In this document: positions 10,104 to 19,626 of the stretch, piece after piece | Position numbering within the stretch: the first letter of the stretch is position 1 | Layout: each line of letters begins with the position of its first letter | Assembly (NCBI RefSeq): GCF_027924665.1 | Contig: NZ_AP027043.1 | Location: 2,108,001 to 2,172,000, forward strand | Reading direction: 5' to 3' | From: Flavobacterium sp. GSB-24 | Lineage (GTDB): Bacteria; Bacteroidota; Bacteroidia; Flavobacteriales; Flavobacteriaceae | DNA length: 64,000 nt | Notes under the pieces: generated by a model | The model's input: the letters and a program-made list of their open reading frames with translations, nothing else | Databases searched by the model: none | What the model was told of the DNA's origin: nothing | Position numbers and translations under genes: made by a program

Positions 10104-11510
10104 ATGAAAAATATATATAAAAAGATTGCGTGCTTATTGGCTTTAGGATTGACTTTAGCATCTTGCGAAGATTATTTGAGTGACATTCCAAAAGGATCAA
10201 AATCACCAACAACATTAGCAGATTATGAAGCTTTTTTACGTGACGAATACACAAATCATAGAGTTGATATTACTGGAGCTTCACAATTATTAAATGACCA
10301 ATATGTAACTGTTGCCTCTTTGGCAAATAATAGGTTATATGCTGCCAATTATATGTGGGACGAGAATGCAGACCGTATTGCATTGAAGGTATCTGATGAA
10401 ACGATGTATTACTCAAGTTATGCTGGAATTTCGACTTTTAATTTAATTATTGAAAATGCATTAAGTACCACTCAAGCAACGGAAGCAGAACAAAGAGTAG
10501 TATGGGCAGAAGCAAAAGTACTTCGTGCCATGAATTACTTTAATTTGGTGAATTTTTATGCAGATACTTATGTCGCTTCATCAGCTTCAACAAAATTATC
10601 AGTTCCGTTAATTACAAGTGCCAATATTAATGCACCGAGCAAACAAGTAACGATTCAGGAAATGTATGATTTCATTTTGAATGATGTCAAAGAAGCTTTA
10701 CCCTATTTGTTGAAAGTTTCTCAAACGCCTTTACATCCAAATTTAGGAGCGGGTTATGCCTTTTATGCAAGAGTTTATCTGCAAATGAATAATTATACAG
10801 AAGCGTTAAAATATGCAGATTTAGCATTAGCAGAAAATAATAAATTGTATGATTGGATTGGATATTACAATACAAATAAAGCAATTATTGATGTTCCAAA
10901 TTCTTATACTGCAACAACTTCTCCTATGGGATTTAACTATGTAGAAAATTATAATTATCGTCATGGTATTACAAATAATTTATCGACAGAAAATAGTATT
11001 CCAGTAGAGCGCGCACAGCGTTTTGAAACTGGTGATGCCCGTTTTATTTCTCGTTGGAAAATTTACACTGTTGGTGCAGAAACCTATTACAGAAGAACTT
11101 TGTCTGGCTTTTTTAACTTCGGCGGAATCACAACTGTAGAAGTTTATTTAATTAAAGCTGAATGTTTGGCTCGCGCAGGACAAATTAGTGAGGCGCTGAA
11201 CGTTTTAAATACAGTTCGTAAAACTCGTATTCTTCCAGCTTCTTATCAGGATATTTCGACTACAGATAAAACAACAGCTTTGAATGCTATTTTCAGAACA
11301 AAAAACAATGAACTTACGAACACATTGATTCCTTTTGCAGACGCACGCCGTTTAAATGCAGAAGGTGTTTATAAAGTAAGTTATACTAAAACAGCAAACG
11401 GAACTATGTACACATTATCATCAGATTCTCATTTATGGACAATGCCATTTCCACAGGGAGCGACGCAAAATCCAGGAAACGGAACGATAACTCAAAATGT
11501 AGCGAAATAA
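10104..11510 (+). CDS. SusD/RagB-family outer-membrane lipoprotein
   Basis: The substrate-capturing lid that sits on the SusC channel. A lipoprotein signal ends at LTLASC (C21), followed by the SusD start EDYLSDIPKGS. The TPR-like helices (WAEAKVLRAMNYFNLVNFYADTY, and later VEVYLIKAECLARAG) and the terminal RTKNNELTNTLIPFADARRLN segment match the family. Length (468 residues) is normal. It is co-transcribed with the SusC gene. Confidence 0.93.
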   Translation: MKNIYKKIACLLALGLTLASCEDYLSDIPKGSKSPTTLADYEAFLRDEYTNHRVDITGASQLLNDQYVTVASLANNRLYAANYMWDENADRIALKVSDETMYYSSYAGISTFNLIIENALSTTQATEAEQRVVWAEAKVLRAMNYFNLVNFYADTYVASSASTKLSVPLITSANINAPSKQVTIQEMYDFILNDVKEALPYLLKVSQTPLHPNLGAGYAFYARVYLQMNNYTEALKYADLALAENNKLYDWIGYYNTNKAIIDVPNSYTATTSPMGFNYVENYNYRHGITNNLSTENSIPVERAQRFETGDARFISRWKIYTVGAETYYRRTLSGFFNFGGITTVEVYLIKAECLARAGQISEALNVLNTVRKTRILPASYQDISTTDKTTALNAIFRTKNNELTNTLIPFADARRLNAEGVYKVSYTKTANGTMYTLSSDSHLWTMPFPQGATQNPGNGTITQNVAK

Positions 11511-11518
11511 AAATCCCA

Positions 11519-11558
11519 AAGCTTCCTGAGTAGGAATTCCGAAAGGGAAGCTTTTTTT
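11519..11558 (+). terminator. Terminator after susD
   Basis: An 8-bp stem (AAGCTTCC with GGAAGCTT) around a 19-nt loop, followed by a T-run, starts 9 bp after the SusD stop. It may only partly stop transcription, since the next gene begins 19 bp later in the same direction. Confidence 0.7.
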
Positions 11559-11576
11559 AAACATCAATCCAAAAAA

Positions 11577-12779
11577 ATGAATACAATTAAATACAAAATA
11601 TTAGGATTGTGTATTTGCCTATTTGTGATTTCAAATCACGGTATTGCACAAAAGAAAAAAGCAATAATGACTGCACCAGCTTCTTATTCTATCGAAGGGA
11701 CTATTACTGGACTTGCAGACGGGACAACAGTGCAATTAATTCCTGGCGCAACACATTCTTCTGAATCGCCAGTCGCTGAAACAACCTTGAAAGAGGGTAA
11801 ATTTATCTTTACAGGAAAATTAAATGAACCGCGTTTTTTTTATCTGGTTTTTGGAAAGAATAAAGGATATATTCATTTAATCGTTGAAAATTCTAAAATA
11901 AAAGTTACAGCAGATGGAGAAGTTTCAAAAAGTGAAGACGAGCGAATTAACTTTAAAAATGAAGTTATTACAGGTTCTAAATCAAACGACTATTATAAAA
12001 AGGAAACTGCTTTTAAAGCTGAATTAAATAAAGATTACGAAAACTATCATAAAGGTACAGAAGAACTTGGAAAACTATATTCGAAAGCCAGAACGTCTGG
12101 AAATAAAAAGCTGATAGACTCTATCGGCAATTCTCCAGAATGGAAAAAATTCGAAGCAGATGAAAAAGCATTTTTTACCAAAGTACAAAAAACAACAACA
12201 GATCTTATCGCCAAACATAAAACAACTTGGTGGGGACCTTTTTTCATGATGACCCAATACAGTTATTTTACGCCAGATCAAAAGCCGCTTTTTGAGCAAT
12301 TTTCTGAAACGGCAAAGAAAAGTTATTACGGACAATTGGTAGACAAAGATTTGAATCCTAAATCTCTAATAGGAACAAGTGTTGCTAATTTCGGATTAAA
12401 AGATAAAGACGGAAAGGCTTATACAGCTAAAGAAATCGTTTCAGGAAAAAAATATATTTTAATTGATTTTTGGGCTTCGTGGTGCGGTCCATGTAGAAAA
12501 GAAATTCCGCACTTAAAAACAGCTTATTCTGAGTATGCCGATAAAGGATTTGAAATTTTAAGCATCTCAATTGATAAAGATGATAAAGCCTGGCATAAAG
12601 CACTAGGAATAGAAAAAATGCCATGGCACAATCTTTTAGACGATGATAAAGTAAGTAAATCGTTTAACGTAAAAACAATTCCAGCCACTTATTTAGTAGA
12701 TAGTAAAGGTATAATTATCAGCGATAATTTAAGAGGTGCAGAATTGGAAGCAAAATTAAAAGAGCTTTTGAAATCTTAA
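11577..12779 (+). CDS. DUF4369 / TlpA-like thioredoxin-fold protein
   Basis: A 400-residue exported protein: signal peptide to about residue 25 (GLCICLFVISNHGIAQ), an N-terminal DUF4369-type beta domain (YSIEGTITGLADGTTVQLI), a helical linker, and a C-terminal TlpA/AhpC-type thioredoxin domain with the redox motif WCGPC (C303 and C306). The cis-Pro loop is KTIPATYLVD. Such proteins reduce or isomerise disulfides in the periplasm and are often carried in SusCD operons of Bacteroidota. It is a paralogue of the next gene, and a truncated relic of a DsbD-like electron donor lies at the end of this locus. Confidence 0.9.
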   Translation: MNTIKYKILGLCICLFVISNHGIAQKKKAIMTAPASYSIEGTITGLADGTTVQLIPGATHSSESPVAETTLKEGKFIFTGKLNEPRFFYLVFGKNKGYIHLIVENSKIKVTADGEVSKSEDERINFKNEVITGSKSNDYYKKETAFKAELNKDYENYHKGTEELGKLYSKARTSGNKKLIDSIGNSPEWKKFEADEKAFFTKVQKTTTDLIAKHKTTWWGPFFMMTQYSYFTPDQKPLFEQFSETAKKSYYGQLVDKDLNPKSLIGTSVANFGLKDKDGKAYTAKEIVSGKKYILIDFWASWCGPCRKEIPHLKTAYSEYADKGFEILSISIDKDDKAWHKALGIEKMPWHNLLDDDKVSKSFNVKTIPATYLVDSKGIIISDNLRGAELEAKLKELLKS

Positions 12780-12931
12780 TTATTAGGAATTAAAAATTGA
12801 GAATTAAAAATTAAAAAACACTTGATCAGAACTATAACTATGTTTGTTTTAATAAATGAAATGTCTTTTTTAAAGCTTACAGCATCTATGATTCTACGTG
12901 TTTAAATAAAAAATAAAAACAAAAAAATAAC

Positions 12932-14068
12932 ATGAAAAGTACAATCTTAAAATCAGGTTTGACTGCTTTGGCATTTATAACCGCGCTTTCTTCTTGTTCC
13001 AAAAAAGAAGGATTTACGATCAATGGCACAATCGCAGGATTAGATAAAGGAACGGTTTATCTGGAAAACACAGATGAAAAAGGAAACAAGAAAATAACCG
13101 ATTCCGCACAAATCAGTCCAGAAGGAGCTTTTACTTTTACGGGAAAAGTTTCAGAACCATTGCTGCATACTATTAAACTAAAGGGAGAAGAATACGGTGC
13201 CTATTTTCTTTTGGATAATGAAGATATAAAAGTAGAAGCTAAAAAAGATTCCATTTTTAAAGCTAAAGTTAGCGGCGCGACACAAAACGATATTTATAAG
13301 TCGTATTATGATAACGAATTCAAAAAAATACAAAACATCGCTGGTCCTATTTACAAATTGTCTGATTCTTTAACTCAGAACGGAAAAGTAAAATTAAATG
13401 CAGAACAGCAAACTGCAATGGATAAAAAATGGAAAGATCTTGCCGCTTTCGCTGATGATTTAACCGATAAGTTTATCCGAAAAAATAAAGATAAAATAGC
13501 CGCTGCTTTAATAATTAATGATCGAATTGTTTCTTACGGAACTCCAGCACAAGTAAAAACGTATTTTGCTGTTTTGTCTCCAGAAGTACAAAAATCATTT
13601 TACGGAAAACAGTTAAAAGAAGCCATTGATCTTAATGATAAAACAGCTGTTGGTTCTCAGGCACCTGAATTTTCTCAACCTGACGTAAACGGAAAAGTTG
13701 TGAAATTAGCCGATTATAAAGGAAAATATGTTTTGGTTGATTTTTGGGCGAGCTGGTGCGGTCCATGTCGAAAAGAGAATCCAAATGTAGTTTTGGCTTA
13801 TAAAACGTACCATGATAAAGGATTTGATGTTTTAGGAGTTTCGTTAGATGATAAAAAGAAACTTTGGGAAAAAGCAATTGAAAGAGACGGATTAACGTGG
13901 ACTCATGTTTCTGATTTAAAAGGCTGGCAGAACGAAGCTGCCGTTTTATACGGTGTAAAAATGGTTCCAACCAATTACTTAATTGGACCTGACGGGAAAA
14001 TCATTGCCAAAAATCTTAGAGAAGCTGAATTACAATCAAAATTGAAAGAAATCTTCAGTAAATCTTAA
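12932..14068 (+). CDS. DUF4369 / TlpA-like thioredoxin-fold lipoprotein
   Basis: A 378-residue paralogue of the preceding protein with the same layout: DUF4369-type domain (FTINGTIAGLDKGTVYLEN), linker, and C-terminal thioredoxin domain with WCGPC (C276 and C279) and cis-Pro loop KMVPTNYLI. It has a lipoprotein signal (ITALSSC, C22) instead of a simple signal peptide, so it is membrane anchored. The 152-bp gap before it is AT-rich with short AATTAAAAA repeats and no evident gene. Confidence 0.9.
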   Translation: MKSTILKSGLTALAFITALSSCSKKEGFTINGTIAGLDKGTVYLENTDEKGNKKITDSAQISPEGAFTFTGKVSEPLLHTIKLKGEEYGAYFLLDNEDIKVEAKKDSIFKAKVSGATQNDIYKSYYDNEFKKIQNIAGPIYKLSDSLTQNGKVKLNAEQQTAMDKKWKDLAAFADDLTDKFIRKNKDKIAAALIINDRIVSYGTPAQVKTYFAVLSPEVQKSFYGKQLKEAIDLNDKTAVGSQAPEFSQPDVNGKVVKLADYKGKYVLVDFWASWCGPCRKENPNVVLAYKTYHDKGFDVLGVSLDDKKKLWEKAIERDGLTWTHVSDLKGWQNEAAVLYGVKMVPTNYLIGPDGKIIAKNLREAELQSKLKEIFSKS

Positions 14069-14071
14069 ATT

Positions 14072-14133
14072 AGTTTTCAGTCACAGTTTTCAGTTTCCAG
14101 TGGAACTGCGACTGAAAACTGTGACTGAAAACT
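14072..14133. repeat. Long perfect inverted repeat (23-bp arms)
   Basis: Arms at 14072-14094 and 14111-14133 are exact reverse complements of 23 nt, built on AGTTTTCAGTCACAG, with a 16-nt loop. It lies 3 bp after the stop of the thioredoxin-like gene. A related palindrome occurs at 16960-17018, so this is a dispersed element as well as a strong transcript-end hairpin. Confidence 0.9.
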
Positions 14134-14155
14134 AAAAAAATAACATCACAAAAAA

Positions 14156-16945
14156 ATGAAAAAATACATCTTTATGGGCTATTGCTCATTAGCTTTTTGT
14201 ACGCTTGTTTCTGCGCAGAATAAATCGGTTAATTTTAAGAAAATTAAAGAAGTCGGCGGAATCGAAGAATATTTATATCAGCCCAACGGAATGAATATCT
14301 TGCTTTTGCAGGACAACGCTTCGCCAGTTGCAACGGTACAAATCGTATATCGCGTAGGTTCTAAACATGAAGTTTTAGGAAACACGGGATCAACGCATCT
14401 TTTAGAACATTTAATGTTTAAAGGAACTCCGACTTTCAACAAAAAAAACGGAAATACAATTACTGATGTTCTTCAAAATACAGGAGCACAGTTAAATGCG
14501 ACAACTTGGTACGACCGTACCAATTATTTTGAAACACTTCCGAGTGATAAAATCGAATTGGCGATTCAAATCGAAGCTGACAGAATGCGAAATTCTTTAT
14601 TATTAAAAGAAGATAAAGAAGCGGAAATGACAGTTGTGCGAAACGAATTTGAACGTGGTGAAAACGATCCGAACAGTTTATTAGATAAAGAAATCTGGGC
14701 TTCCGCTTATATTGCACATCCATATCATCATTCAACAATTGGATGGAAATCAGATATTGAAAAAGCGCCAATTGAAGTCTTAAAAAACTTTTACAATACC
14801 TATTATTGGCCAGATAATGCAACTTTAACAATTATCGGAGATTTCAAAAAAGAAAATGTTTTTGAATTGATTGAAAAGTATTTCGGAAAAATTACGAAAG
14901 CGCCACACGTCATGCCTCAGCCATATACAGAAGAGCCTCAGCAGTATGGAGCTCGTAAAATTGTGGTTAGAAAACCAGGAGAATTGGGCGTAGTAAACAA
15001 AGCCTATAAAATTCCAGGTGCATTGCATGAAGATCTTCCGGCATTGAATATTTTGGGAGAAATCATTGGTTCGGGTCCTTCGGCTATTTTGAACAAAACT
15101 TTCGTTGATACCCGAATGGGAGTTTATACGTATGCGAATGCAACGAATTTTAAAGAAGTCGGACTTTTTACCATTGGTGTTGGTTTTCCAACCACATCAA
15201 AACATGAAGATATCGATGCTAAAATCACTGAAGTTGTAGCTAAAATTCAGAAAGAAGGCGTGACACAGGATGAGGTAAATCGTGTTGTGGCAAAAATTAG
15301 CGCACAAACAATCTTAGCTCGTGACGGTTCTGGTGTTATTGCTTCCGAATTAAACGAAGCCATTGCAGCTGGAGACTGGACCGATTACATTACAGGAGTT
15401 GACCGTTTGAAAAAAGTTACTCCGGCAGATGTTATTCGCGTAGCGCAGCAATATTTAGTTGAAGATCAAAGTACAACTGGATATTTTATTCCGAAGCAGT
15501 CAGGTTCTCAAAATAAAGAAACAGCTCAGGCAAATAATTTTTTACCAGAAAACGGACCATTTTATTACAGACATTCAGAGGAAGGACATGTACAGGAAGA
15601 AAGTTCATCTGTGGCTGCTTCACCGATAAAAAATATTTTAGAGGAAAGTATTTCGAAAGAAAATATTGAAAAAACAGCTTCAGCTTATAAAAGAGAAAAA
15701 GTATCAGGAATAGATGTAGTTTCGGTTAAAACTTCTGCTAAAGATTTCGTTACAGTTGCAGCGAGTATTTCATTAGGAAATTATTCAGGAGAAAATAAAA
15801 ATCCTATCATCCCTGCTTTAACCGCTTCGATGCTGTCTAAAGGAACGACTTTAAATGATAAATTTAAATTCTCAGAAAAGCTTCAAAAACTAGGAGTAAA
15901 CTTGAATGTCAATGCATCAACATTTAAAATAAATATTGGATTTAAATGTTTGAAAAAAGATCTAGATCAAGTAATTGCCTTATTGGCAGAAGAATTGAGA
16001 AATCCTCTGTTTGATTCAAAAGAGTTTGAAAATCTAAAGCAACAGTTTATCGGAAACATACAACAAAGTTTAAACGATCCAGGCGAAAGAGGAAGCATTG
16101 CTTTATCTCAAGCCATTTATCCAAAAAACAATCCAAATTACAGCTTGAACGTTGAAGATAATATTTCGAATATTAAGAATGCAGCGTTGGATGAAGTTAA
16201 AGCTTTTCACAAAAAATATTTCGGAACAGCATCTATGCGTCTGGTAATTGTAGGAGACACAGATGGAGCGAATTTAAATGCTTCATTAAAAAAATCTTAT
16301 AAAAATTGGAATGGGGGAGTTGCGGAAAACTTGAAATTTGAAGAAGCTTCAAAAACTTCGGCTAAAAAAGAAGTCGTTACAATTCCAGAAAAACCAAGTG
16401 CAGAATTGTTTATAGGACAGTTTACAGGTTTAAAAAGAGCCGATGCAGATTATATTCCGTTTTATATTGCTAATTATACTTTGGGAGCTGGTTTTGCAGG
16501 ACGTTTAATGCAGACAGTTCGCGATAATGATGGTTTGACCTATAGTATTTCTTCAGGAATTGGCGGAAATATTCAGACAGGTGGTTACTGGTTTGTAAAC
16601 GCTTCTTTCAATCCAGGATTATTTCAAAAAGGTTTAGACGCGACGATGGTTCAAGTTGATAAATGGGTAAAAAACGGAATTACGGCAGAAGAATTAGAAA
16701 ACAAGAAAACCAACTTAATAGGAAGTTTTAAAGTTGGAATGTCCACGACAAACGGGCTGGCAAGAACAATTTTGAGTTTTATAGAAAGAGGTTTAGAGCC
16801 AAACTATATTGACCAATATCCAAAAGATATTCAAAAAGCAACTTTACAGCAAGTAAACGATGCGATTAAGAAATACATCCAACTGGATAAAATGATTATA
16901 ATCAAATCTGGTTCTCTTGACCAAAACGGTAATCCGTTGAAGTAG
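14156..16945 (+). CDS. M16-family zinc metalloprotease (pitrilysin/insulinase type)
   Basis: A 929-residue exported peptidase with a signal peptide (GYCSLAFCTLVSAQ). The inverted zinc motif HLLEH is at 81-85 (ligands H81 and H85, catalytic E84) and the third ligand is probably E164 in VVRNEFERGEND. The protein has the usual two M16 halves: an active N-terminal half and an inactive C-terminal half from about residue 500. The latter retains the substrate-binding segment RLMQTVRDNDGLTYSISSGI. It probably degrades peptides in the periplasm or at the cell surface and is the last complete gene of the SusCD locus. Confidence 0.93.
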   Translation: MKKYIFMGYCSLAFCTLVSAQNKSVNFKKIKEVGGIEEYLYQPNGMNILLLQDNASPVATVQIVYRVGSKHEVLGNTGSTHLLEHLMFKGTPTFNKKNGNTITDVLQNTGAQLNATTWYDRTNYFETLPSDKIELAIQIEADRMRNSLLLKEDKEAEMTVVRNEFERGENDPNSLLDKEIWASAYIAHPYHHSTIGWKSDIEKAPIEVLKNFYNTYYWPDNATLTIIGDFKKENVFELIEKYFGKITKAPHVMPQPYTEEPQQYGARKIVVRKPGELGVVNKAYKIPGALHEDLPALNILGEIIGSGPSAILNKTFVDTRMGVYTYANATNFKEVGLFTIGVGFPTTSKHEDIDAKITEVVAKIQKEGVTQDEVNRVVAKISAQTILARDGSGVIASELNEAIAAGDWTDYITGVDRLKKVTPADVIRVAQQYLVEDQSTTGYFIPKQSGSQNKETAQANNFLPENGPFYYRHSEEGHVQEESSSVAASPIKNILEESISKENIEKTASAYKREKVSGIDVVSVKTSAKDFVTVAASISLGNYSGENKNPIIPALTASMLSKGTTLNDKFKFSEKLQKLGVNLNVNASTFKINIGFKCLKKDLDQVIALLAEELRNPLFDSKEFENLKQQFIGNIQQSLNDPGERGSIALSQAIYPKNNPNYSLNVEDNISNIKNAALDEVKAFHKKYFGTASMRLVIVGDTDGANLNASLKKSYKNWNGGVAENLKFEEASKTSAKKEVVTIPEKPSAELFIGQFTGLKRADADYIPFYIANYTLGAGFAGRLMQTVRDNDGLTYSISSGIGGNIQTGGYWFVNASFNPGLFQKGLDATMVQVDKWVKNGITAEELENKKTNLIGSFKVGMSTTNGLARTILSFIERGLEPNYIDQYPKDIQKATLQQVNDAIKKYIQLDKMIIIKSGSLDQNGNPLK

Positions 16946-16959
16946 TTTTTTTTAAGTGG

Positions 16960-17018
16960 CAGTTTACAGTCACAGCTTTCAGTTAGTAACCTAATCTGTA
17001 AACTGTGATTGTAAACTG
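16960..17018. repeat. Imperfect inverted repeat related to 14072-14133
   Basis: Arms of 23 nt (16960-16982 and 16996-17018) sharing the GTTTACAGTCACAG core pair with a few mismatches. It lies 15 bp after the M16 protease stop, in the same position relative to a gene end as the 14072 element. Confidence 0.75.
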
Positions 17019-17104
17019 AGACTAAAATCATCAATCAGTAATCGTCTTTCATTATTTCATTTTAGAATCTGAATTAGTAAGCCATTTTCTATGAAAGACC
17101 TTTT

Positions 17105-17134
17105 AAGAGCTGTCGGCAAGCAGCTCTTTTTTTT
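17105..17134 (+). terminator. Rho-independent terminator
   Basis: An 8-bp stem (AAGAGCTG with CAGCTCTT), an 8-nt loop and eight T. It ends just before the dsbD fragment. Confidence 0.85.
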
Positions 17135-17144
17135 CAAAAATCTA

Positions 17145-17269
17145 ATGAAAAAACAATAAGAAATACCATAATTACATTCCTGTTATTGCTCTCAGTTTCC
17201 ATGTTCGGACAAATGTACAATCCGGTAAAATGGACCACAACTGTAGAAAAAATTTCAGGTGTTTTTTAA
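17145..17269 (+). pseudogene. Truncated, frameshifted 5' fragment of a DsbD-like gene
   Basis: Reading from 17147 in the +2 frame gives a signal peptide (ITFLLLLSVSMFGQ) followed by MYNPVKWTTTVEKISG and then a stop. This matches the typical start of DsbD-type thiol:disulfide interchange proteins, as I remember the family. The ATG at 17145 is out of frame; adding one A to the run of six A after it would restore an MKKTIRNTIITFLL start. The gene stops after about 40 codons, and no further part of it exists in the window. It marks the boundary of the phage-like island. Confidence 0.7.
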
Positions 17270-17470
17270 GTAAGTTTTTAAATCGTATAATTTTTTCTTC
17301 TCTCTGAATTTCTTCAGATTGTGTAAGCTTCAATTGTATCTTTTAGATGTTTGAAGTGTTTTTCTTTTAAGTTGGTAATAAAGAGAAAAGCCTTTTTTAA
17401 TTTTTTTCTTTGCAAAATTTGTAGCATGATAATCTAAAGAAGGCTCCCCCTTCATACGTTGGAATGTTTT

Positions 17471-19624
17471 TTATATATAATTTATAATTGCACCTCTAGA
17501 TGTTTGGGCATAAACCAAATCGCCATCTGGTGCTCCTGCATTTGCAGTCTGTAAGGTGACAGGTACAGTTATATTACAACCTAATTTAATTCCAAAAAAC
17601 ACATTGTTGCTTGCCGTGGTATCGCCACATGTAGTTAAAGATTCAAGACTTATGTTGTTGATATTAGTGCAATTATAAAAAGCGTTTGTTCCAATTGACA
17701 TTACATCATTAAGTATTAAAGAAGTCAGAGAAGAACAGTCTAAAAAGCAGCTACCGCCAATACTTGTAATCGGCCCCACTGTAAAGTCATTCAATGCTGC
17801 ACACCCGCTAAAGCTTGTTCCAGCAATGCTGCCTGCTAAATTTGGAGCATAGAAGGTTGTCATTTTGCTTGCGGCCTCAAAGCATCTTCCAGTTCCCGTT
17901 ATGCTGGTGAGCAATGGAGCATAGAAAGTTAGCAGAGAAGTATTATTCCTGAATGTGCCAAGTGAAGTATTAGACTGGCTGTCGATAATCGTAACTTTAG
18001 GAAAACTATAACTTGTTATGGATGTGCAATTGTAGAAAGCCGATTCGGCTATCGATTCTATGTTGTCTGCAGTAAAATTTAATAGAGAAGTACAGTTATA
18101 GAAAGCTCTGCTGGCTATCGTTTTGACCGATGAAATGTCTATGTTTTTCAATTTAATAAAACCAATAAAGCAGTTGGCAGGAATGGATACAGATGAGGCT
18201 ATGTAAACATTTTCCAAGTTGGCGCACCCTGTAAAAGTTCCGGTTGGAATATCTTTTAGGCTGTTGGCTGAAAAATATTTTAAGCCTGAGCAGTTGGAAA
18301 ATGCGTTAGCTCCTGTTAATGTATTCAGACTATTAAAAGTTAGAGAAGTCAGAGAAGAACAGTCTGAAAAGCAGCTACTGCCAATACTTGTAATCGGCCC
18401 CACTGTAAAGTCATTCAATGCTGCACACCCGCTAAAGCTTGTTCCAGCAATGCTGCCTGCTAAATTTGGAGCATAGAAGGTTGTCATTTTGCTTGCGGCC
18501 TCAAAGCATCTTCCAGTTCCCGTTATGCTGGTGAGCAATGGAGCATAGAAAGTTAGCAGAGAAGTATTATTCCTGAATGTGCCAATTGAAGTATTAGACT
18601 GGCTGTCGATAATCGTAACTTTAGGAAAACTATAACTTGTTATGGATGTGCAATTGTAGAAAGCCGATTCGGCTATCGATTCTATGTTGTCTGCAGTAAA
18701 ATTTAATAGAGAAGTACAGTTATAGAAAGCTCTGCTGGCTATCGTTTTGACCGATGAAATGTCTATGTTTTTCAATTTAGTAAAACCAATAAAGCAGTTG
18801 GCAGGAATGGATACAGATGAGGCTATGTAAACATTTTCCAAGTTGGCGCACCCTGTAAAAGTTCCGGTTGGAATATCTTTTAGGCTGTTGGCTGAAAAAT
18901 ATTTTAAGCCTGAGCAGTTGGAAAATGCGTTAGCTCCTGTTAATGTATTCAGACTATTAAAAGTTAGAGAAGTCAGAGAAGAACAGTCTGAAAAGCAGCT
19001 ACTGCCAATACTTGTAATCGGCCCCACTGTAAAGTCATTCAATGCTGCACACCCGTTAAAGCTTGTTCCAGCAAGGCTGCCTGCTAAATTTGGAGCATAG
19101 AAGGTTGTCATTTTGCTTGCGGCCTCAAAGCATCTTCCAGTTCCCGTTATGCTGGTGAGCAATGGAGCATAGAAAGTTAGCAGAGAAGTATTATTCCTGA
19201 ATGTGCCAAGTGAAGTATTAGACTGGCTGTCGATAATCGTAACTTTAGGAAAACTATAACTTGTTATGGATGTGCAATTGTAGAAAGCCGATTCGGCTAT
19301 CGATTCTAGGTTGTCTGCAGTAAAATTTAATAAAGAAGTACAGTTATAGAATGATCTTACTCCTAATGAATTTACATATCCTTCAGAATCGTTAAAATAT
19401 GTTATATTAGTATTTCCATTAAAAGCATTAGATGGTATTTGATAAATTGTGTTTATTTTAAAATGAATATCATTGCCAACCACTTTAAAGTCTTTAATTT
19501 GACTAGCAGATACACCTATTTTTGTAGCTAACAATGCAGGGGTATTTATTGTTCCTGAAATGCCTCCAATAAAAGTATTAGGTTTTGATTTTACTCTTCC
19601 AAATATTGTTTTTCGTAACCCCAT
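17471..19624 (-). CDS. Signal-less BspA-like leucine-rich-repeat protein
   Basis: A 717-residue protein of LRR_5/BspA-type repeats (about 23 residues each, e.g. SIAESAFYNCTSITSYSFPKV, TLTGANAFSNCSGLKYFSAN) flanked by a unique N-terminal region (1-90) and a unique C-terminus (TVPVTLQTANAGAPDGDLVY). BspA-like proteins usually bind host or bacterial surfaces and carry a signal peptide; this one has none and begins MGLRKTIFGRVKSK. The repeat block is 208 residues long and present about 2.6 times with near-identical DNA. It starts 2 bp after the upstream fiber-like gene, so the two are translationally linked. It is the last gene of the island and probably a fiber tip or released adhesin. Confidence 0.85.
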   Translation of the reverse strand: MGLRKTIFGRVKSKPNTFIGGISGTINTPALLATKIGVSASQIKDFKVVGNDIHFKINTIYQIPSNAFNGNTNITYFNDSEGYVNSLGVRSFYNCTSLLNFTADNLESIAESAFYNCTSITSYSFPKVTIIDSQSNTSLGTFRNNTSLLTFYAPLLTSITGTGRCFEAASKMTTFYAPNLAGSLAGTSFNGCAALNDFTVGPITSIGSSCFSDCSSLTSLTFNSLNTLTGANAFSNCSGLKYFSANSLKDIPTGTFTGCANLENVYIASSVSIPANCFIGFTKLKNIDISSVKTIASRAFYNCTSLLNFTADNIESIAESAFYNCTSITSYSFPKVTIIDSQSNTSIGTFRNNTSLLTFYAPLLTSITGTGRCFEAASKMTTFYAPNLAGSIAGTSFSGCAALNDFTVGPITSIGSSCFSDCSSLTSLTFNSLNTLTGANAFSNCSGLKYFSANSLKDIPTGTFTGCANLENVYIASSVSIPANCFIGFIKLKNIDISSVKTIASRAFYNCTSLLNFTADNIESIAESAFYNCTSITSYSFPKVTIIDSQSNTSLGTFRNNTSLLTFYAPLLTSITGTGRCFEAASKMTTFYAPNLAGSIAGTSFSGCAALNDFTVGPITSIGGSCFLDCSSLTSLILNDVMSIGTNAFYNCTNINNISLESLTTCGDTTASNNVFFGIKLGCNITVPVTLQTANAGAPDGDLVYAQTSRGAIINYI
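17720..19348. repeat. 624-bp tandem repeats inside the LRR gene
   Basis: The motif TGTTGTCTGCAG recurs at 18061 and 18685, and with one change at 19309, giving an exact 624-bp period. Copies are roughly 19348-18725, 18724-18101 and 18100 to about 17720 (partial), differing by only a few substitutions such as SLG/SIG and LAG/IAG in the protein. The low divergence indicates recent duplication or ongoing homogenisation. Confidence 0.93.
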
Positions 19625-19626
19625 AA

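Noticed and set aside
17270..17470. Attachment site or target duplication at the left island edge
   Set aside because: I could not find a matching direct repeat at the right edge by eye.
18219..18476. 85-codon plus-strand frame that recurs at 18843-19100
   Set aside because: It is the antisense shadow of the 624-bp LRR repeats; its repetition merely reflects the repeat.
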